Counted from the first letter of the stretch, positions 8,335 to 17,460 are shown. The stretch: DNA of 64,000 nucleotides from Nocardia pneumoniae NBRC 100136 (GCF_000308755.1 NZ_BAGF01000002.1:185340-249339), one strand, 5' to 3'. The notes: generated from the letters alone by a model not told the origin. Translations and numbers: made by a program.

Positions 8335-9738
8335 CTAGTGGAGGTCGATGCGGCGACCCCGCACGTAGACCGCGGCGATCGCGGGCTCGCGGAGACCCAT
8401 CAGCAAAGCGAACAATGTCTGATCCCGTGCCAATGCGGGCTCTTCCGAACGAATCCCGTATGCCAGCGCGCTTTCCAGCGACGGAACCAGAGCTGGGTTG
8501 ACGACGACGAAATCCGCTTCCTTGCCGATGTCGAAGTTCCCGAACCGGTTTTCCATGTCGAGGGCCCGGGCCCCCGCCAGCGTGCCGGTGAAGAGCATTT
8601 CCGCCGGGTGCATCGACACCCCGTCTTCGCCCGGTTCGGAGATGTGCACCTTGAACGCCGCCGACAACACCTGGGGGATCAGCCATTCGTCACCGCCGCC
8701 GAAATCGGTGCCCGCGGCCACCGTGACGCCCGATGCGATCGTGCGTTTCCACGGCATCGTGCCGGATCCGAGGAACTGCTGAGACACCGGGCAGTGCGCG
8801 ATCGACGTGCCGGTCTCGGCCATCCGCCGCAGTTCCACGTCCTGGCAGTGCACACAGTGGGCGAGGATGCTGCGCCTGCCGAGCATGCTCTTGCCGCCCT
8901 CGGCGGATCCCGGCAGGAATTTCCCGTCGTAGGTGTCCAGGTAGGTGGCCACGTCGTATGCCTGCTTGGTGCTGTCGACCTCTCCGGTTCCCGGACGGTT
9001 GTTCTCGTTGAGATGGCTGTGGAAATAGACGCCCCGATCGCGCACCGAATCGTACAGTTCACCAAGGCTTTTCAACGTTTCGCGGGTGACCGCGAGTGAG
9101 AACCGCGGGACGACCGCCACGTGCAGCAATGCCGTGCCCACATCGCCGGTGTCGGCCGCGTGCCATTTGTCGATTTCCTCGCTCGTCAGGCGGATGGCAT
9201 CGTCCTCGGTGGTGATCAGCGACGCCGCCGATCGTTCCCCCGTCGTCTGGATGCCGCGGCCGCCGACCATGCGCAGACCGCGCCGCTGGGTCTCGGCGAA
9301 GAGTGCGTCTTGCGCGTGGGGAAAAGCCGAGCCGAAGACCATCGCCGCCGTGGTGCCCGCCGCGATGCGTCGCTCGCAGAATTCCACCGCCGCCCGTTGC
9401 GCGAATTCCGGTTCGGCATAACGGGATTCCGAGGGATAGATGCATCGTTCGAGCCACTCCAACAGTTGGCCGCCGCCGTATGCGTCGCCTGCGAAAGTCT
9501 GCGGGAAATGAATGTGGGTGTCGACGAACCCCGGCAGAAGGAAGCCGGGGCGATGATCGAACACATTTTCGCCGCGGTAGTCGGCCGGAATATCGGTTCT
9601 GCTGCCGCAGTATGCGATGCGCCCGCCGTCGTCGATTATCAGCGCCCCATCCGGCACGGCGACCAGCGCGTCGGCGACTTCGCCGGTAACGGGACTACCG
9701 GCGATGTGGAAAATGTGCCCCAAGTGGACTTGGCTCAC
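8335..9738 (-). CDS. guaD: Guanine deaminase
   Basis: A 467-residue amidohydrolase converting guanine to xanthine and ammonia in purine salvage/catabolism. The metal motif PGFVDTHIHFPQ gives H75 and H77. Further ligand segments are FHSHLNEN, ILAHCVHCQD and the Asp of AAGTDFGGG, in the usual order. The length fits bacterial GuaD. GTG start. It is third in a minus-strand run: hypothetical protein, AhpD-like protein, guaD, ABM-domain protein. Another amidohydrolase (for example a chlorohydrolase) is possible, but HFPQ after HxH and the whole-length layout favour guanine deaminase. Confidence 0.9.
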   Translation of the reverse strand: MSQVHLGHIFHIAGSPVTGEVADALVAVPDGALIIDDGGRIAYCGSRTDIPADYRGENVFDHRPGFLLPGFVDTHIHFPQTFAGDAYGGGQLLEWLERCIYPSESRYAEPEFAQRAAVEFCERRIAAGTTAAMVFGSAFPHAQDALFAETQRRGLRMVGGRGIQTTGERSAASLITTEDDAIRLTSEEIDKWHAADTGDVGTALLHVAVVPRFSLAVTRETLKSLGELYDSVRDRGVYFHSHLNENNRPGTGEVDSTKQAYDVATYLDTYDGKFLPGSAEGGKSMLGRRSILAHCVHCQDVELRRMAETGTSIAHCPVSQQFLGSGTMPWKRTIASGVTVAAGTDFGGGDEWLIPQVLSAAFKVHISEPGEDGVSMHPAEMLFTGTLAGARALDMENRFGNFDIGKEADFVVVNPALVPSLESALAYGIRSEEPALARDQTLFALLMGLREPAIAAVYVRGRRIDLH

Positions 9739-9793
9739 TCTTCGAGGAGACCATAGATCAACTCCGCTCGGCAGCGGATCGGGCGAAATGCAA

Positions 9794-10411
9794 TCAGACG
9801 CCGCGGGAGAACAACGTCACCGGCGGGGGCATGCGATAGCCGACGAGTTTGATGAATCGTGCGCTCAGGGGGCGTTGCTTCTCGTCCAGGGGACCGGCTC
9901 CGACGGTGTTCATCATCCGGTTGATCACATTGAAGCAGGTGCCCACCCAGACCGCCTCGTCGAACGCCTCCTCGGAAACGCCCGCCAGACGCACCAGCGC
10001 GGCGTCCTCGGCGGTCAGCCCGTCCGGATCACGGGCCATTTTCGCGAGGAAGCCGAGCATGGCGCGCGCTTCGGGGCGCAGCGGGGAATCGGCGCCATCG
10101 GCCAAGGCGCGGGTCACCACCCCGGCATCGGCGTACGCGCCCGCGATGGCCTCGTGCGAGGTCGCGCAGAACGGGCATTCGTTGGCCTGGGAGGTGTGCG
10201 TCGCGAAGATCTCGCGTTCGGCGACGGTCCAGTACGACGGTCCGCGCATCGCGTCCTGGATCAGATCCGACAGCGGCGAACCGAAGAACCGATGCCGGTA
10301 GAACAGCACCTTCAGCACCGCGGGCACCTCGACCCCGCTGAACCGCCGCATCGTCCACAGCACGAACCTGGTCGGCCGGTCGTGCCCGGATTTCACTGCT
10401 TCCAGCCACAT
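9794..10411 (-). CDS. Carboxymuconolactone decarboxylase / AhpD-like protein
   Basis: A 205-residue all-helical protein with the AhpD-type redox motif E78-C79-P-F-C82-x3-H86. In peroxidase members of this family these residues form the thiol relay. The flanking text AEREIFATHTSQANE is typical of the fold. The start at 10411 (MWLEAVKSG) is preferred over longer in-frame options because GGAGGGA lies a few bases upstream and the preceding gene stops only 1 base before it. The neighbour upstream looks like its partner. Function is likely thiol-based peroxide handling; the substrate is unknown. Confidence 0.8.
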   Translation of the reverse strand: MWLEAVKSGHDRPTRFVLWTMRRFSGVEVPAVLKVLFYRHRFFGSPLSDLIQDAMRGPSYWTVAEREIFATHTSQANECPFCATSHEAIAGAYADAGVVTRALADGADSPLRPEARAMLGFLAKMARDPDGLTAEDAALVRLAGVSEEAFDEAVWVGTCFNVINRMMNTVGAGPLDEKQRPLSARFIKLVGYRMPPPVTLFSRGV

Positions 10412-10412
10412 T

Positions 10413-10736
10413 TCAGCGTCCCTCCCAGGCCAGGCGCGCCGCGCGGTAGCGGCGGTCGGCCGCCCCGTAGGCGGCAACCGCGGCCGCCTCGAAGATCTCG
10501 TCGTCGCTGTGCCCGGCCGCCTTCAGCGCCGCGATGGTCTGCTCGGTGACCCGGTAGGACCGGTTCGCGACCAGATCGGCGAACGCGGCCAGTTCCGGCG
10601 CCGCGTCCTCGCCCGGCTCGGCCGTGCCCGCGGCTTTGGCACGCAGCGCCCGGCGGACCTCGCTCGACAGCCGCCCCGGCGCGGACTCGAGATGCTCACC
10701 GAACCGCCGCCACTTCTCGCCCATCGAGCGTCCCAT
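10413..10736 (-). CDS. Small helical protein partnered with the AhpD-like gene
   Basis: A 107-residue charged helical protein. Its C-terminal half (FADLVANRSYRVTEQTIAALKAAGHSDDEIFEAAAVAAYGAADRR) resembles the N-terminal helical part of carboxymuconolactone decarboxylase-like proteins, but the Cys motif is absent. It may form a complex with the adjacent Cys-containing protein, whose ATG lies 1 base after its stop. The start could also be the ATG at 10757, seven codons earlier. No signal peptide or membrane segment. Confidence 0.65.
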   Translation of the reverse strand: MGRSMGEKWRRFGEHLESAPGRLSSEVRRALRAKAAGTAEPGEDAAPELAAFADLVANRSYRVTEQTIAALKAAGHSDDEIFEAAAVAAYGAADRRYRAARLAWEGR

Positions 10737-10857
10737 GGCCTCATTCTGGCCCACCATCGCCGTGACCGCTCGCTATCCGGCCGCCTCGCCTCAGCTCGGC
10801 CCGGCGGAGGACTTCGGTCGGCTGCGCCTGTTATGGCAGGCGGGTCAAGGCGACTCG

Positions 10858-11148
10858 CTACCCGCGCTGATCCTTGCGCAGCACGACAGTGCGGCGGTCG
10901 AGGTCGAGGCCGACCAGCGGCGGCGCGCCTTGGTCCTGCTCGTCACGCAGCATGGACACCGATTCGCGGTGATCGAGTTCCAGGCGCTTGGTGGCGTAGA
11001 ACAGCGCGGTGAACTCATCGGTGAACGTGCCGGAGATGGGGGTGCGGCGGCGGCGCCTGCGTCGTTTGTTCACGGTCAGTTCGTAGACCGCGACGACCAC
11101 CAGGAGGATGACCCAGCCGGGAATCGACCACTGCAACACCGATGCCAT
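10858..11148 (-). CDS. Small DUF6191-like membrane protein
   Basis: A 96-residue protein with one N-terminal membrane helix (SIPGWVILLVVVAVYEL). A highly basic NKRRRRRRRR block on the cytoplasmic side and a soluble tail (TFTDEFTALFYATKRLELDHR) follow. This layout matches the small actinobacterial DUF6191 family. Start at 11148 chosen as the ATG immediately before the membrane helix; longer in-frame extensions are low-complexity shadow. Function unknown. Confidence 0.65.
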   Translation of the reverse strand: MASVLQWSIPGWVILLVVVAVYELTVNKRRRRRRRTPISGTFTDEFTALFYATKRLELDHRESVSMLRDEQDQGAPPLVGLDLDRRTVVLRKDQRG

Positions 11149-11283
11149 GCATACCGAAGCTACCAGCGGTCCTCGAGGTTGCCCGGCTGGCGAACCGCTC
11201 GAGAAATGTCCTTCCGGGGGCGGATATTCGGGGCGATCGGGGGTATACGCCGGATACGGAAATGCGGGAAGGACGTGACGCGA

Positions 11284-11529
11284 ATGCGCCGTCGAACAGT
11301 CCGCGTGGGAATGATGCGCGAGAGAACCATGAGAATCGGAAGTATCATCGTTTTGATCTGGTTGCTGATCGGCGTGATCGCCGCGGCACAACGCCACTAT
11401 TTCGACACCGGGCCGGTGAACTGTGCCGGTTTCGGCACGATCGTCGTCACGGTCATCGCGGGACCGCTCAACTACATGGGCGTGAACCCGAAGGTCGCCG
11501 ATTGTGATGTGCCGCAACCGAGCCCGTAG
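11284..11529 (+). CDS. Small conserved membrane protein, paralogue A
   Basis: An 81-residue protein with a basic N-terminus, one membrane helix (GSIIVLIWLLIGVIAAAQR) and a short exported tail. Two Cys flank GTIVVTVIAGPLNYMGVNP, which could form a disulfide outside the cell. It is closely related to the gene at 11677-11925, sharing AAAQRH-F-D-GP, AGPLNY and GVNP. AAGGA precedes the ATG at 11284; ATGs at 11311, 11314 or 11329 are alternative starts. Function unknown. Confidence 0.7.
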   Translation: MRRRTVRVGMMRERTMRIGSIIVLIWLLIGVIAAAQRHYFDTGPVNCAGFGTIVVTVIAGPLNYMGVNPKVADCDVPQPSP

Positions 11530-11676
11530 TGCAGCCGACTGGGTGACGAGTGATGGCCGGATGGGTACTCCACCGGGCTATAACATGCTGGAACGCTTAT
11601 GATCAGCAGTTCGAAAAGGTAGCTGTCGGGAATTCCGGGTATCCCGCTCGCGGGGCGCACGGAAGGAACCGATGAG

Positions 11677-11925
11677 ATGCGCGACCAGGAACCTCGCATG
11701 CCGGCCAGGCGCGGAACAGGCTCCCGAGTTCTCGGGTTCCTGCTACTGATGTGGCTGGCCATTGGGCTGCTCGCGGCCGCTCAGCGGCACAGTTTCGACA
11801 GCGGGCCCCCGATCGACTGCGCCGGATGGGGCACGATCGCCGTGACGTCGCTGGCCGGGCCGCTCAATTACGTGGGCGTGAATCCCAGGGTCGGCGCCTG
11901 CGAACTGCCGGAGCCCAGCCGGTAA
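11677..11925 (+). CDS. Small conserved membrane protein, paralogue B
   Basis: An 82-residue protein with the same layout as its neighbour: a basic N-terminus, one helix (VLGFLLLMWLAIGLLAAAQR), then DCAGWGTIAVTSLAGPLNY and a C-terminal Cys close to the end. GGAAGGA lies 9 nt before the ATG, mirroring the upstream region of paralogue A, so the duplication probably included the translation signal. 147 bp separate the two genes. Function unknown. Confidence 0.7.
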   Translation: MRDQEPRMPARRGTGSRVLGFLLLMWLAIGLLAAAQRHSFDSGPPIDCAGWGTIAVTSLAGPLNYVGVNPRVGACELPEPSR

Positions 11926-11961
11926 TCCCCACGACTCGCCGCGTCCGAGCCGGGAAACGAA

Positions 11962-11998
11962 CTCGGCCCCGCCCCCGAGGTCCGGGTGCGGGGCCGAG
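11962..11998. terminator. Bidirectional hairpin between convergent genes
   Basis: An 11-bp perfect stem (11962-11972 with 11988-11998) with a 15-nt loop. It sits between the small membrane protein and the 3' end of the MMPL gene. Confidence 0.7.
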
Positions 11999-12013
11999 CG
12001 AACAGTCCTCGGA

Positions 12014-14308
12014 TCAGCTGACGCCGACCGGTACCTTCGCCGTCTCGGCCGAACGCCGCTGCAGCTCACGCAGCTTCGAGCCTTCGACATCGATGTCGGG
12101 CAGGATCCGGTCGAGCCACTTCGGCATCCACCACGACCACTTGCCCATCAGCACCAGCAGCGACGGGATCAGCACCATGCGGACGATGAACGCGTCCAGC
12201 AGCACGCCCGCGGCCAGCGCGAAGCCGAACGACTTCGCCGTCACGTCGCTCTCCAGCAGGAACGAACCGAACACCGAGATCATGATGATCGCCGCCGAGG
12301 TCACCACGCGCGCGCCGTGGTGGTAGCCGGAGACCACCGCGTCCTTGGCCGACTTGCCGTGCACGAACTCCTCGCGCATCCGGGTCACCAGGAAGACCTG
12401 GTAGTCCATCGCGAGGCCGAACACCAGGCCGATCAGCATGATCGGCAGGAAGCTGACCAGCGGATGCGGGTCCTCGATCAGGCCGAGCTTGCCTTCCTGG
12501 AAGATCAGCACGGTCGCGCCGAAGGTCGCGCCCATCGAAAGCAGGAACCCGAGCGCGGCGGTGAGCGGCACCAGGATCGACCGGAACACCAGGATCAGCA
12601 GGACGAACGCGGCGCCCGCCACGATGGCCAGGTAGGGCACGATCTTGCTGAGCAGCACGTGGTCCACATCGGCGTAGATGGCCGTGGTGCCGGTGATGCC
12701 GTATTCGATGCCGTACTCGGCCTTCAGCGCGCCTTCGGCCTCCCTGGCGTCGCGCACCAGGTCCTTGGTGGCCTGGTTGTTGGGTCCGGACTTCGGCACG
12801 CCGTCCAGCAGCACGCCCTCCTGGTCCTGGCTCCACTGCGGCTCGGTGACGTAGTCCATGTCGGGGTACGACGCGAGCTTGTCACGCAGCGCCTTCACCG
12901 CGGCTTCCCGGTTCTCGGCGGGCACGCCGCTGAGGTCCGCGGCCACGTTCAGCACGCCGTTGCTGCCCTCGCCGAAGCCTTCGGTACGCAGCTCGTAGGC
13001 CTTACGGATGGTGGAGGTCTTCGGCATGCTGTCGTCGCCGGGCAGGCCGAGGTTCAGACCGGCCGCGGGGGCGGCGAGCGCGCCGAGCACCGCGACGCTG
13101 AGGATCAGCGCGGCCCAGGGCGCCCGGCCGATCAGCCGGCCGAATCGCATGCCGTTGGTGACCGAGGTGTCGTCCTCGGGGTCGTGCTGGGCCACCACGG
13201 GCAGCTTCGGCTTGAACAGGAAGCGCCCGAACGCGCCGAGCAGCGCCGGCATCAGTGTGATGGCGGTGAGCACCGCGAAACCGGCGGCGATCGCGCCACC
13301 CAAGCCCATGAAGGTCATGAACTCGACACCGACGATGCCCAGGCCCGCCAGCGCGATGATGACCGTCAGACCGGCGAACACCACCGCGGAACCGGCCGTG
13401 CCGAGCGCGGTCCCCGCGGCCTCCTCCGGCGAATCCTGCACCGCCAGTTCGTGCTTGTACCTGGACACGATGAACAACGCGTAGTCGATGGACAGCGCGA
13501 TGCCGATCATCGAGGCGAGGAACGTGGTGAAGCTGGGGACCTCGATCACCGAGGTGCCGAGCATGATCAGCGAGGTGGCCGCGCCGAGGCCGACGATCGC
13601 GGTGACGATCGGCACGAACGCGGCGACGATGGCGCCGAACGCCACGATCATCACGACCAGCGCGACGCCCATGCCGATGATCTCGGATTTGCCGCTCGGC
13701 CCCTCCTGCTTCTGCGCGATCGAGCCGCTCATCTCGACCGTGAGTCCGGCATTGCGGGCGTCGGCGGCCACGTCGTACGCGGCGGCGCGATTCTCGTCGG
13801 TGACGTCGGTGAACGACTTGATCGTGAACGGGACGTTGATCACCGCCACGGTCTCCGGCGCGGTCTTGCTGAGCACGTTCAGCGGTGCGCCGCTGCACTG
13901 CGCCGGGTCGGGGCTGGTCAGGCAGCCCATCTTCTCGGCCGCTTCGACGGGGTTGGTGATCGGCTTGCCGTGGTCGACGATGTCGAGCTGGTCGAGCTTG
14001 GCGATGAACGCTTCCAGCGCCGCACGGTTGGCCGGGTCCGTCAGCTTCTGTCCCTCGGGCGCGGCGACGACGTAGGTGCCGGTGACCGCGTCGAACTTGA
14101 ACGCGGCGGACGCGCCGGGGAAGTGCTTGTCGAGGATGTCGTTGGCACGGGCGGACGGCAGGTCCGGCATGCTGAAGTCGTTGGTCATCGGCTTGCTCAA
14201 CTGTGCGCCCAAACCACCGAGGAGCACGAACAAGACGAGCCAGACGGGAAGGACTATCCATTTCCGGCGGAAAGCGAACTTTCCCCATCTATACAGGTAA
14301 ACGGACAC
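12014..14308 (-). CDS. MMPL-family RND transporter
   Basis: A 764-residue inner-membrane transporter of the MMPL/RND type, probably driven by the proton gradient. An N-terminal helix (IVLPVWLVLFVLLGGLGA) is followed by a periplasmic domain, five clustered helices, a second periplasmic domain after residue about 400, and a second helix cluster. GLAMDYQVFLVTRMREE and SIDYALFIVSRYKHE carry the twin Asp-Tyr pairs used for proton relay in this family. The 14408-14433 palindromes and a divergently transcribed TetR gene indicate local repression. Substrate (drug or lipid) unknown. GTG start. Confidence 0.92.
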   Translation of the reverse strand: MSVYLYRWGKFAFRRKWIVLPVWLVLFVLLGGLGAQLSKPMTNDFSMPDLPSARANDILDKHFPGASAAFKFDAVTGTYVVAAPEGQKLTDPANRAALEAFIAKLDQLDIVDHGKPITNPVEAAEKMGCLTSPDPAQCSGAPLNVLSKTAPETVAVINVPFTIKSFTDVTDENRAAAYDVAADARNAGLTVEMSGSIAQKQEGPSGKSEIIGMGVALVVMIVAFGAIVAAFVPIVTAIVGLGAATSLIMLGTSVIEVPSFTTFLASMIGIALSIDYALFIVSRYKHELAVQDSPEEAAGTALGTAGSAVVFAGLTVIIALAGLGIVGVEFMTFMGLGGAIAAGFAVLTAITLMPALLGAFGRFLFKPKLPVVAQHDPEDDTSVTNGMRFGRLIGRAPWAALILSVAVLGALAAPAAGLNLGLPGDDSMPKTSTIRKAYELRTEGFGEGSNGVLNVAADLSGVPAENREAAVKALRDKLASYPDMDYVTEPQWSQDQEGVLLDGVPKSGPNNQATKDLVRDAREAEGALKAEYGIEYGITGTTAIYADVDHVLLSKIVPYLAIVAGAAFVLLILVFRSILVPLTAALGFLLSMGATFGATVLIFQEGKLGLIEDPHPLVSFLPIMLIGLVFGLAMDYQVFLVTRMREEFVHGKSAKDAVVSGYHHGARVVTSAAIIMISVFGSFLLESDVTAKSFGFALAAGVLLDAFIVRMVLIPSLLVLMGKWSWWMPKWLDRILPDIDVEGSKLRELQRRSAETAKVPVGVS

Positions 14309-14408
14309 GAGGGATTACTCCTAGCGATGACTGGGACCGTGCTGGTTCTGCCTGTAGACAGCACTCGCGGGGCGCCCTGCATGTCCCCGCCTCCACTGAC
14401 GCTTTCTG

Positions 14409-14433
14409 CCTACCGTGCGGTAGGTAGACTACC
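14409..14433. promoter_or_regulatory. Probable TetR operator, two overlapping palindromes
   Basis: CCTACC-N4-GGTAGG at 14409-14424 has perfect 6-bp arms and overlaps GGTAG-A-CTACC at 14423-14433. It lies between the divergent MMPL and TetR genes, the usual place for an autoregulatory TetR site. Confidence 0.7.
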
Positions 14434-14510
14434 CAGGAAGTAAGCGGAGGTACAACCTCTATTTTATGGGCGGCGTACGCCAGGCGGGCGAGTGATGAGA
14501 GGATCGTCGA

Positions 14511-15104
14511 ATGGTTGTCCGTGACACACCCGGCGCTGTCTCCGCAGGTGGAGGCACTAAAGCCGCGATTCGCGACGCCGCGGTGAAGCTGTTCGGAGCC
14601 AAAGGATTCGAGCAGACCAGCCTGCGCGAGGTCGCGGATGCGGTGGGAATCACAAAGGCGTCGCTCTACTATCACTACGCTTCGAAGCTCGATCTGCTGC
14701 TGGCGATCATCGACCCGATCGTCGATCACATGCGGTCGGTCGTCGACGAGCTCGACCACGTGCAGCACGACGCGGACGGCATCCGCCAGGTCCTGCGGAC
14801 CTATCTGCGCGGTCTGATCCATCACCGCGACGCCGGTGCCCTGGTCGTGCGCGACACGGTGGCGATCATCAACGCCATGGCCGACCGCTATCCGGACCTG
14901 ATGGACGCCAGTCAGGTGCTGCGCACCTGGCTCGCCGGTCCGGACGCCACCGAGGAGGCGCAGCTGCGCGCCAGCGCGGCGCTCGAGGTGATCGGCGTGG
15001 CGCTGATCTCCAAGGAACTGGTGCCGGGCGCGGACGACTCCCTGGTCGAGTCGTCGTTGCTGGACGCGGCGACCTGTGTGCTCGGCGTCGGTGGCGCCGC
15101 GTAG
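14511..15104 (+). CDS. TetR-family repressor divergent from the MMPL gene
   Basis: A 197-residue regulator. The N-terminal helix-turn-helix runs from about residue 17 to 63 (AAVKLFGAKGFEQTSLREVADAVG, then KASLYYHYASKLDLL), followed by an all-helical ligand/dimer domain. Divergent from the MMPL transporter with 202 bp between starts and an overlapping double palindrome in that gap, so it likely represses both. ATG start chosen at 14511. The inducer is unknown. Confidence 0.9.
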   Translation: MVVRDTPGAVSAGGGTKAAIRDAAVKLFGAKGFEQTSLREVADAVGITKASLYYHYASKLDLLLAIIDPIVDHMRSVVDELDHVQHDADGIRQVLRTYLRGLIHHRDAGALVVRDTVAIINAMADRYPDLMDASQVLRTWLAGPDATEEAQLRASAALEVIGVALISKELVPGADDSLVESSLLDAATCVLGVGGAA

Positions 15105-15143
15105 ATTCGAGCTACCCACCTCCGGACGCCAGGAGTCACCGCT

Positions 15144-15647
15144 GTGCACATCACCGCGAAGGTCGATTACGCGGTGCGGACGCTGCTCGAGATCGCCAGT
15201 GCGCCGCCGCTGAACCAGTCCGTGGCCGGGCGCGGCGCGCCTGTGTTGCAAGCCGCTCCGGTGGTCAAGGCCGAGGCCATCGCCACCGCCCAGCGGATCC
15301 CGCCCAAGGTGCTCGAGTCCGTGCTCGGTGAGCTGCGCCGCGCCGAGCTGGTGATCAGCAGACGCGGTCCGGACGGCGGCTACTGGCTGGCCAGGCCCGC
15401 CGCCGAGATCTCCATTGCCGACGTGATCCGCGCGATCGAGGGCCCGCTCGCGTCGGTGCGCGGTGCGCGGCCGGAAGACGTGCGCTACTCCGGCTCGGCC
15501 GAAGCGTTGCAACGGGTGTGGATCGCGCTGCGGGTCAACATCCGTGCGGTGCTGGAGAACGTGACCATCGACGACATCGCCCGCGACGCGCTGCCCGGAT
15601 TCATCGAGGCGCTGACCGAGGACCCGGGCGCCTGGGCGCGAAGATAA
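15144..15647 (+). CDS. Rrf2-family winged-helix regulator
   Basis: A 167-residue protein with the Rrf2 N-terminus (HITAKVDYAVRTLLEIA), a recognition helix region (IPPKVLESVLGELRRAELV) and the wing SRRGPDGGYWLARP. An insertion of about 20 residues between the first helix and the recognition region carries a hydrophobic VLQAAPVVKAEAIA stretch. The three-Cys cluster that holds Fe-S in IscR/NsrR is missing, so it is likely a cluster-free member. GTG start with AGGAG upstream. It precedes the ABC exporter pair by 79 bp and might regulate it. Confidence 0.85.
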   Translation: MHITAKVDYAVRTLLEIASAPPLNQSVAGRGAPVLQAAPVVKAEAIATAQRIPPKVLESVLGELRRAELVISRRGPDGGYWLARPAAEISIADVIRAIEGPLASVRGARPEDVRYSGSAEALQRVWIALRVNIRAVLENVTIDDIARDALPGFIEALTEDPGAWARR

Positions 15648-15726
15648 TGCCGGACGGAAGGGCATTCATGCTGGTCAGGAAACCCCGCGACGTGTCGCGC
15701 CGATTGCCGGTAGCCTGCGTTTCATC

Positions 15727-17460
15727 ATGCTGATCAGACTGCTCCGCACATATCTGTACCCCTACCGCGCCCAGCTGGCGGGGGTCGTTGCGCTGCAGCT
15801 GGTTTCCGTGATCGCGATGCTGTACCTGCCGAGCTTGAATGCCGACCTGATCGACAACGGCGTCACCAAAGGCGATCTCGGCTACATCTGGACCACCGGT
15901 TTGTGGATGCTCGCCGTAACCGGCGTGCAGATCGTCGCCTCGGCCGCGTCGGTCTATCTCGGCGCGCAGGCGGCGATGGGTGCGGGCCGGGATCTGCGCG
16001 GCGCGGTGCTGCACCGCGTCGGCACGTTCTCCGCCCGCGAAGTGGGGATGTTCGGCGCGCCCTCGCTGATCACCCGCAATACCAACGATATCCAGCAGGT
16101 TCAGCTGCTCATCGTGATGTCGGCGACCATCCTGGTGATGGCGCCGATCATGTGCGTTGGCGGCATCGTCATGGCGTTGCGCGAGGATCTCAGGCTGTCC
16201 TGGCTGCTGTTGATCGCGGTGCCCGCTCTGGGTCTGTCCATGGCCGTGCTGATCTCCAAGATGGTGCCCGGCTTCCGCGACATGCAGGCCAGGATCGACG
16301 AGGTGAATCGGGTTCTGCGCGAGCAGATCACCGGTATCCGGGTGGTCCGGGCGTTCGTGCGGGAGCGCCAGGAGACCTGGCGATTCGGGCTGGCCAACAC
16401 CGAACTGACCGACACCGCGCTGCGCGTCGGCCGGTTGATGGCGCTGATGTTCCCGACCGTGATGCTGATCAGCAATGTCACCGCCGTCGCGGTGATCTGG
16501 TTCGGTGGACGCGAGATCGACGCCGGGCACATGCAGATCGGCTCGCTCACCGCGATGCTGTCCTACATCATGCAGATCCTGATGGCCGTGATGATGGCCT
16601 CGTTCCTGGCCATGATGGCGCCCCGCGCCGCGGTGTCCGCCGACCGGATCGGCGATGTGCTCGACACCGAATCCTCGGTCCATCCGCCGCGACTTCCGCA
16701 GCCGTTCACCGCCGACCCGGCGGTGGTGGACTTCCGGTTCGCCGAGTTCGCCTTCCCCGGCGCGGAGAAGCCGGTGCTGAAAGCCATTCGGTTCCAGGCG
16801 CGTCCGGGCACCACCACCGCGATCGTCGGCTCCACCGGTTCGGGCAAGACCACATTGGTCAACCTCATTCCCCGGCTGATGGACGTCACCGACGGCGCGG
16901 TCTACGTCGGCGGCACCGACGTCCGCCACATCGACTTGGAGCTCTTGCGCTCCCAGATCGGGCTCGTGCCGCAGAAGGCGTATCTGTTCTCCGGAACGAT
17001 CGCGAGCAATCTGCGCTATGGCAATCCGGACGCCACCGACGAGGAACTGTGGCGCGCCCTGGAGATCGCTCAGGCCGCCGATTTCGTCCGGGAGATGCCG
17101 CAAGGGCTGCAGACGCCGGTCGCGCAGGGCGGGACGACGGTCTCCGGCGGCCAGCGTCAGCGCCTGGCCATCGCGCGAGCGCTGGTGAAGAAGCCGAGGG
17201 TGTACCTGTTCGACGACTCGTTCTCCGCGCTCGACGTCGCCACCGACGCCAGGCTGCGGGAGGCGCTGAAACCGGAGACCGCCGATGCCTCGGTGCTCAT
17301 CGTGGCCCAGCGCATCGCCACCATCCGGGACGCCGATCAGATCGTGGTGCTCGAGGACGGCGCGATGGCGGGCATCGGCACGCATGAGCAGCTGATCCGG
17401 GACTGCTCGGAGTACCGCGAGATCGTCGAATCGCAGCTGAGTGCCGAGGAGGCACGATGA
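15727..17460 (+). CDS. ABC exporter half-transporter, degenerate-site chain
   Basis: A 577-residue fused permease/ATPase. Walker A GSTGSGKT lies near residue 368, signature VSGGQ near 471, and the Walker B region FDDSFSALD near 494, where Asp replaces the catalytic Glu. The H-loop is also changed: AQR replaces the usual AHR, so this site should not hydrolyse ATP efficiently. Its stop overlaps the start of the next gene by 4 bp (ATGA), giving translational coupling to its partner. It follows an Rrf2 regulator. Substrate unknown. Confidence 0.92.
   Translation: MLIRLLRTYLYPYRAQLAGVVALQLVSVIAMLYLPSLNADLIDNGVTKGDLGYIWTTGLWMLAVTGVQIVASAASVYLGAQAAMGAGRDLRGAVLHRVGTFSAREVGMFGAPSLITRNTNDIQQVQLLIVMSATILVMAPIMCVGGIVMALREDLRLSWLLLIAVPALGLSMAVLISKMVPGFRDMQARIDEVNRVLREQITGIRVVRAFVRERQETWRFGLANTELTDTALRVGRLMALMFPTVMLISNVTAVAVIWFGGREIDAGHMQIGSLTAMLSYIMQILMAVMMASFLAMMAPRAAVSADRIGDVLDTESSVHPPRLPQPFTADPAVVDFRFAEFAFPGAEKPVLKAIRFQARPGTTTAIVGSTGSGKTTLVNLIPRLMDVTDGAVYVGGTDVRHIDLELLRSQIGLVPQKAYLFSGTIASNLRYGNPDATDEELWRALEIAQAADFVREMPQGLQTPVAQGGTTVSGGQRQRLAIARALVKKPRVYLFDDSFSALDVATDARLREALKPETADASVLIVAQRIATIRDADQIVVLEDGAMAGIGTHEQLIRDCSEYREIVESQLSAEEAR

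Noticed and set aside
12317..14443. 708-codon open frame on the plus strand
   Set aside because: Antisense to the MMPL gene; composition (HRxEQ, GDRG) is typical of high-GC shadow frames.
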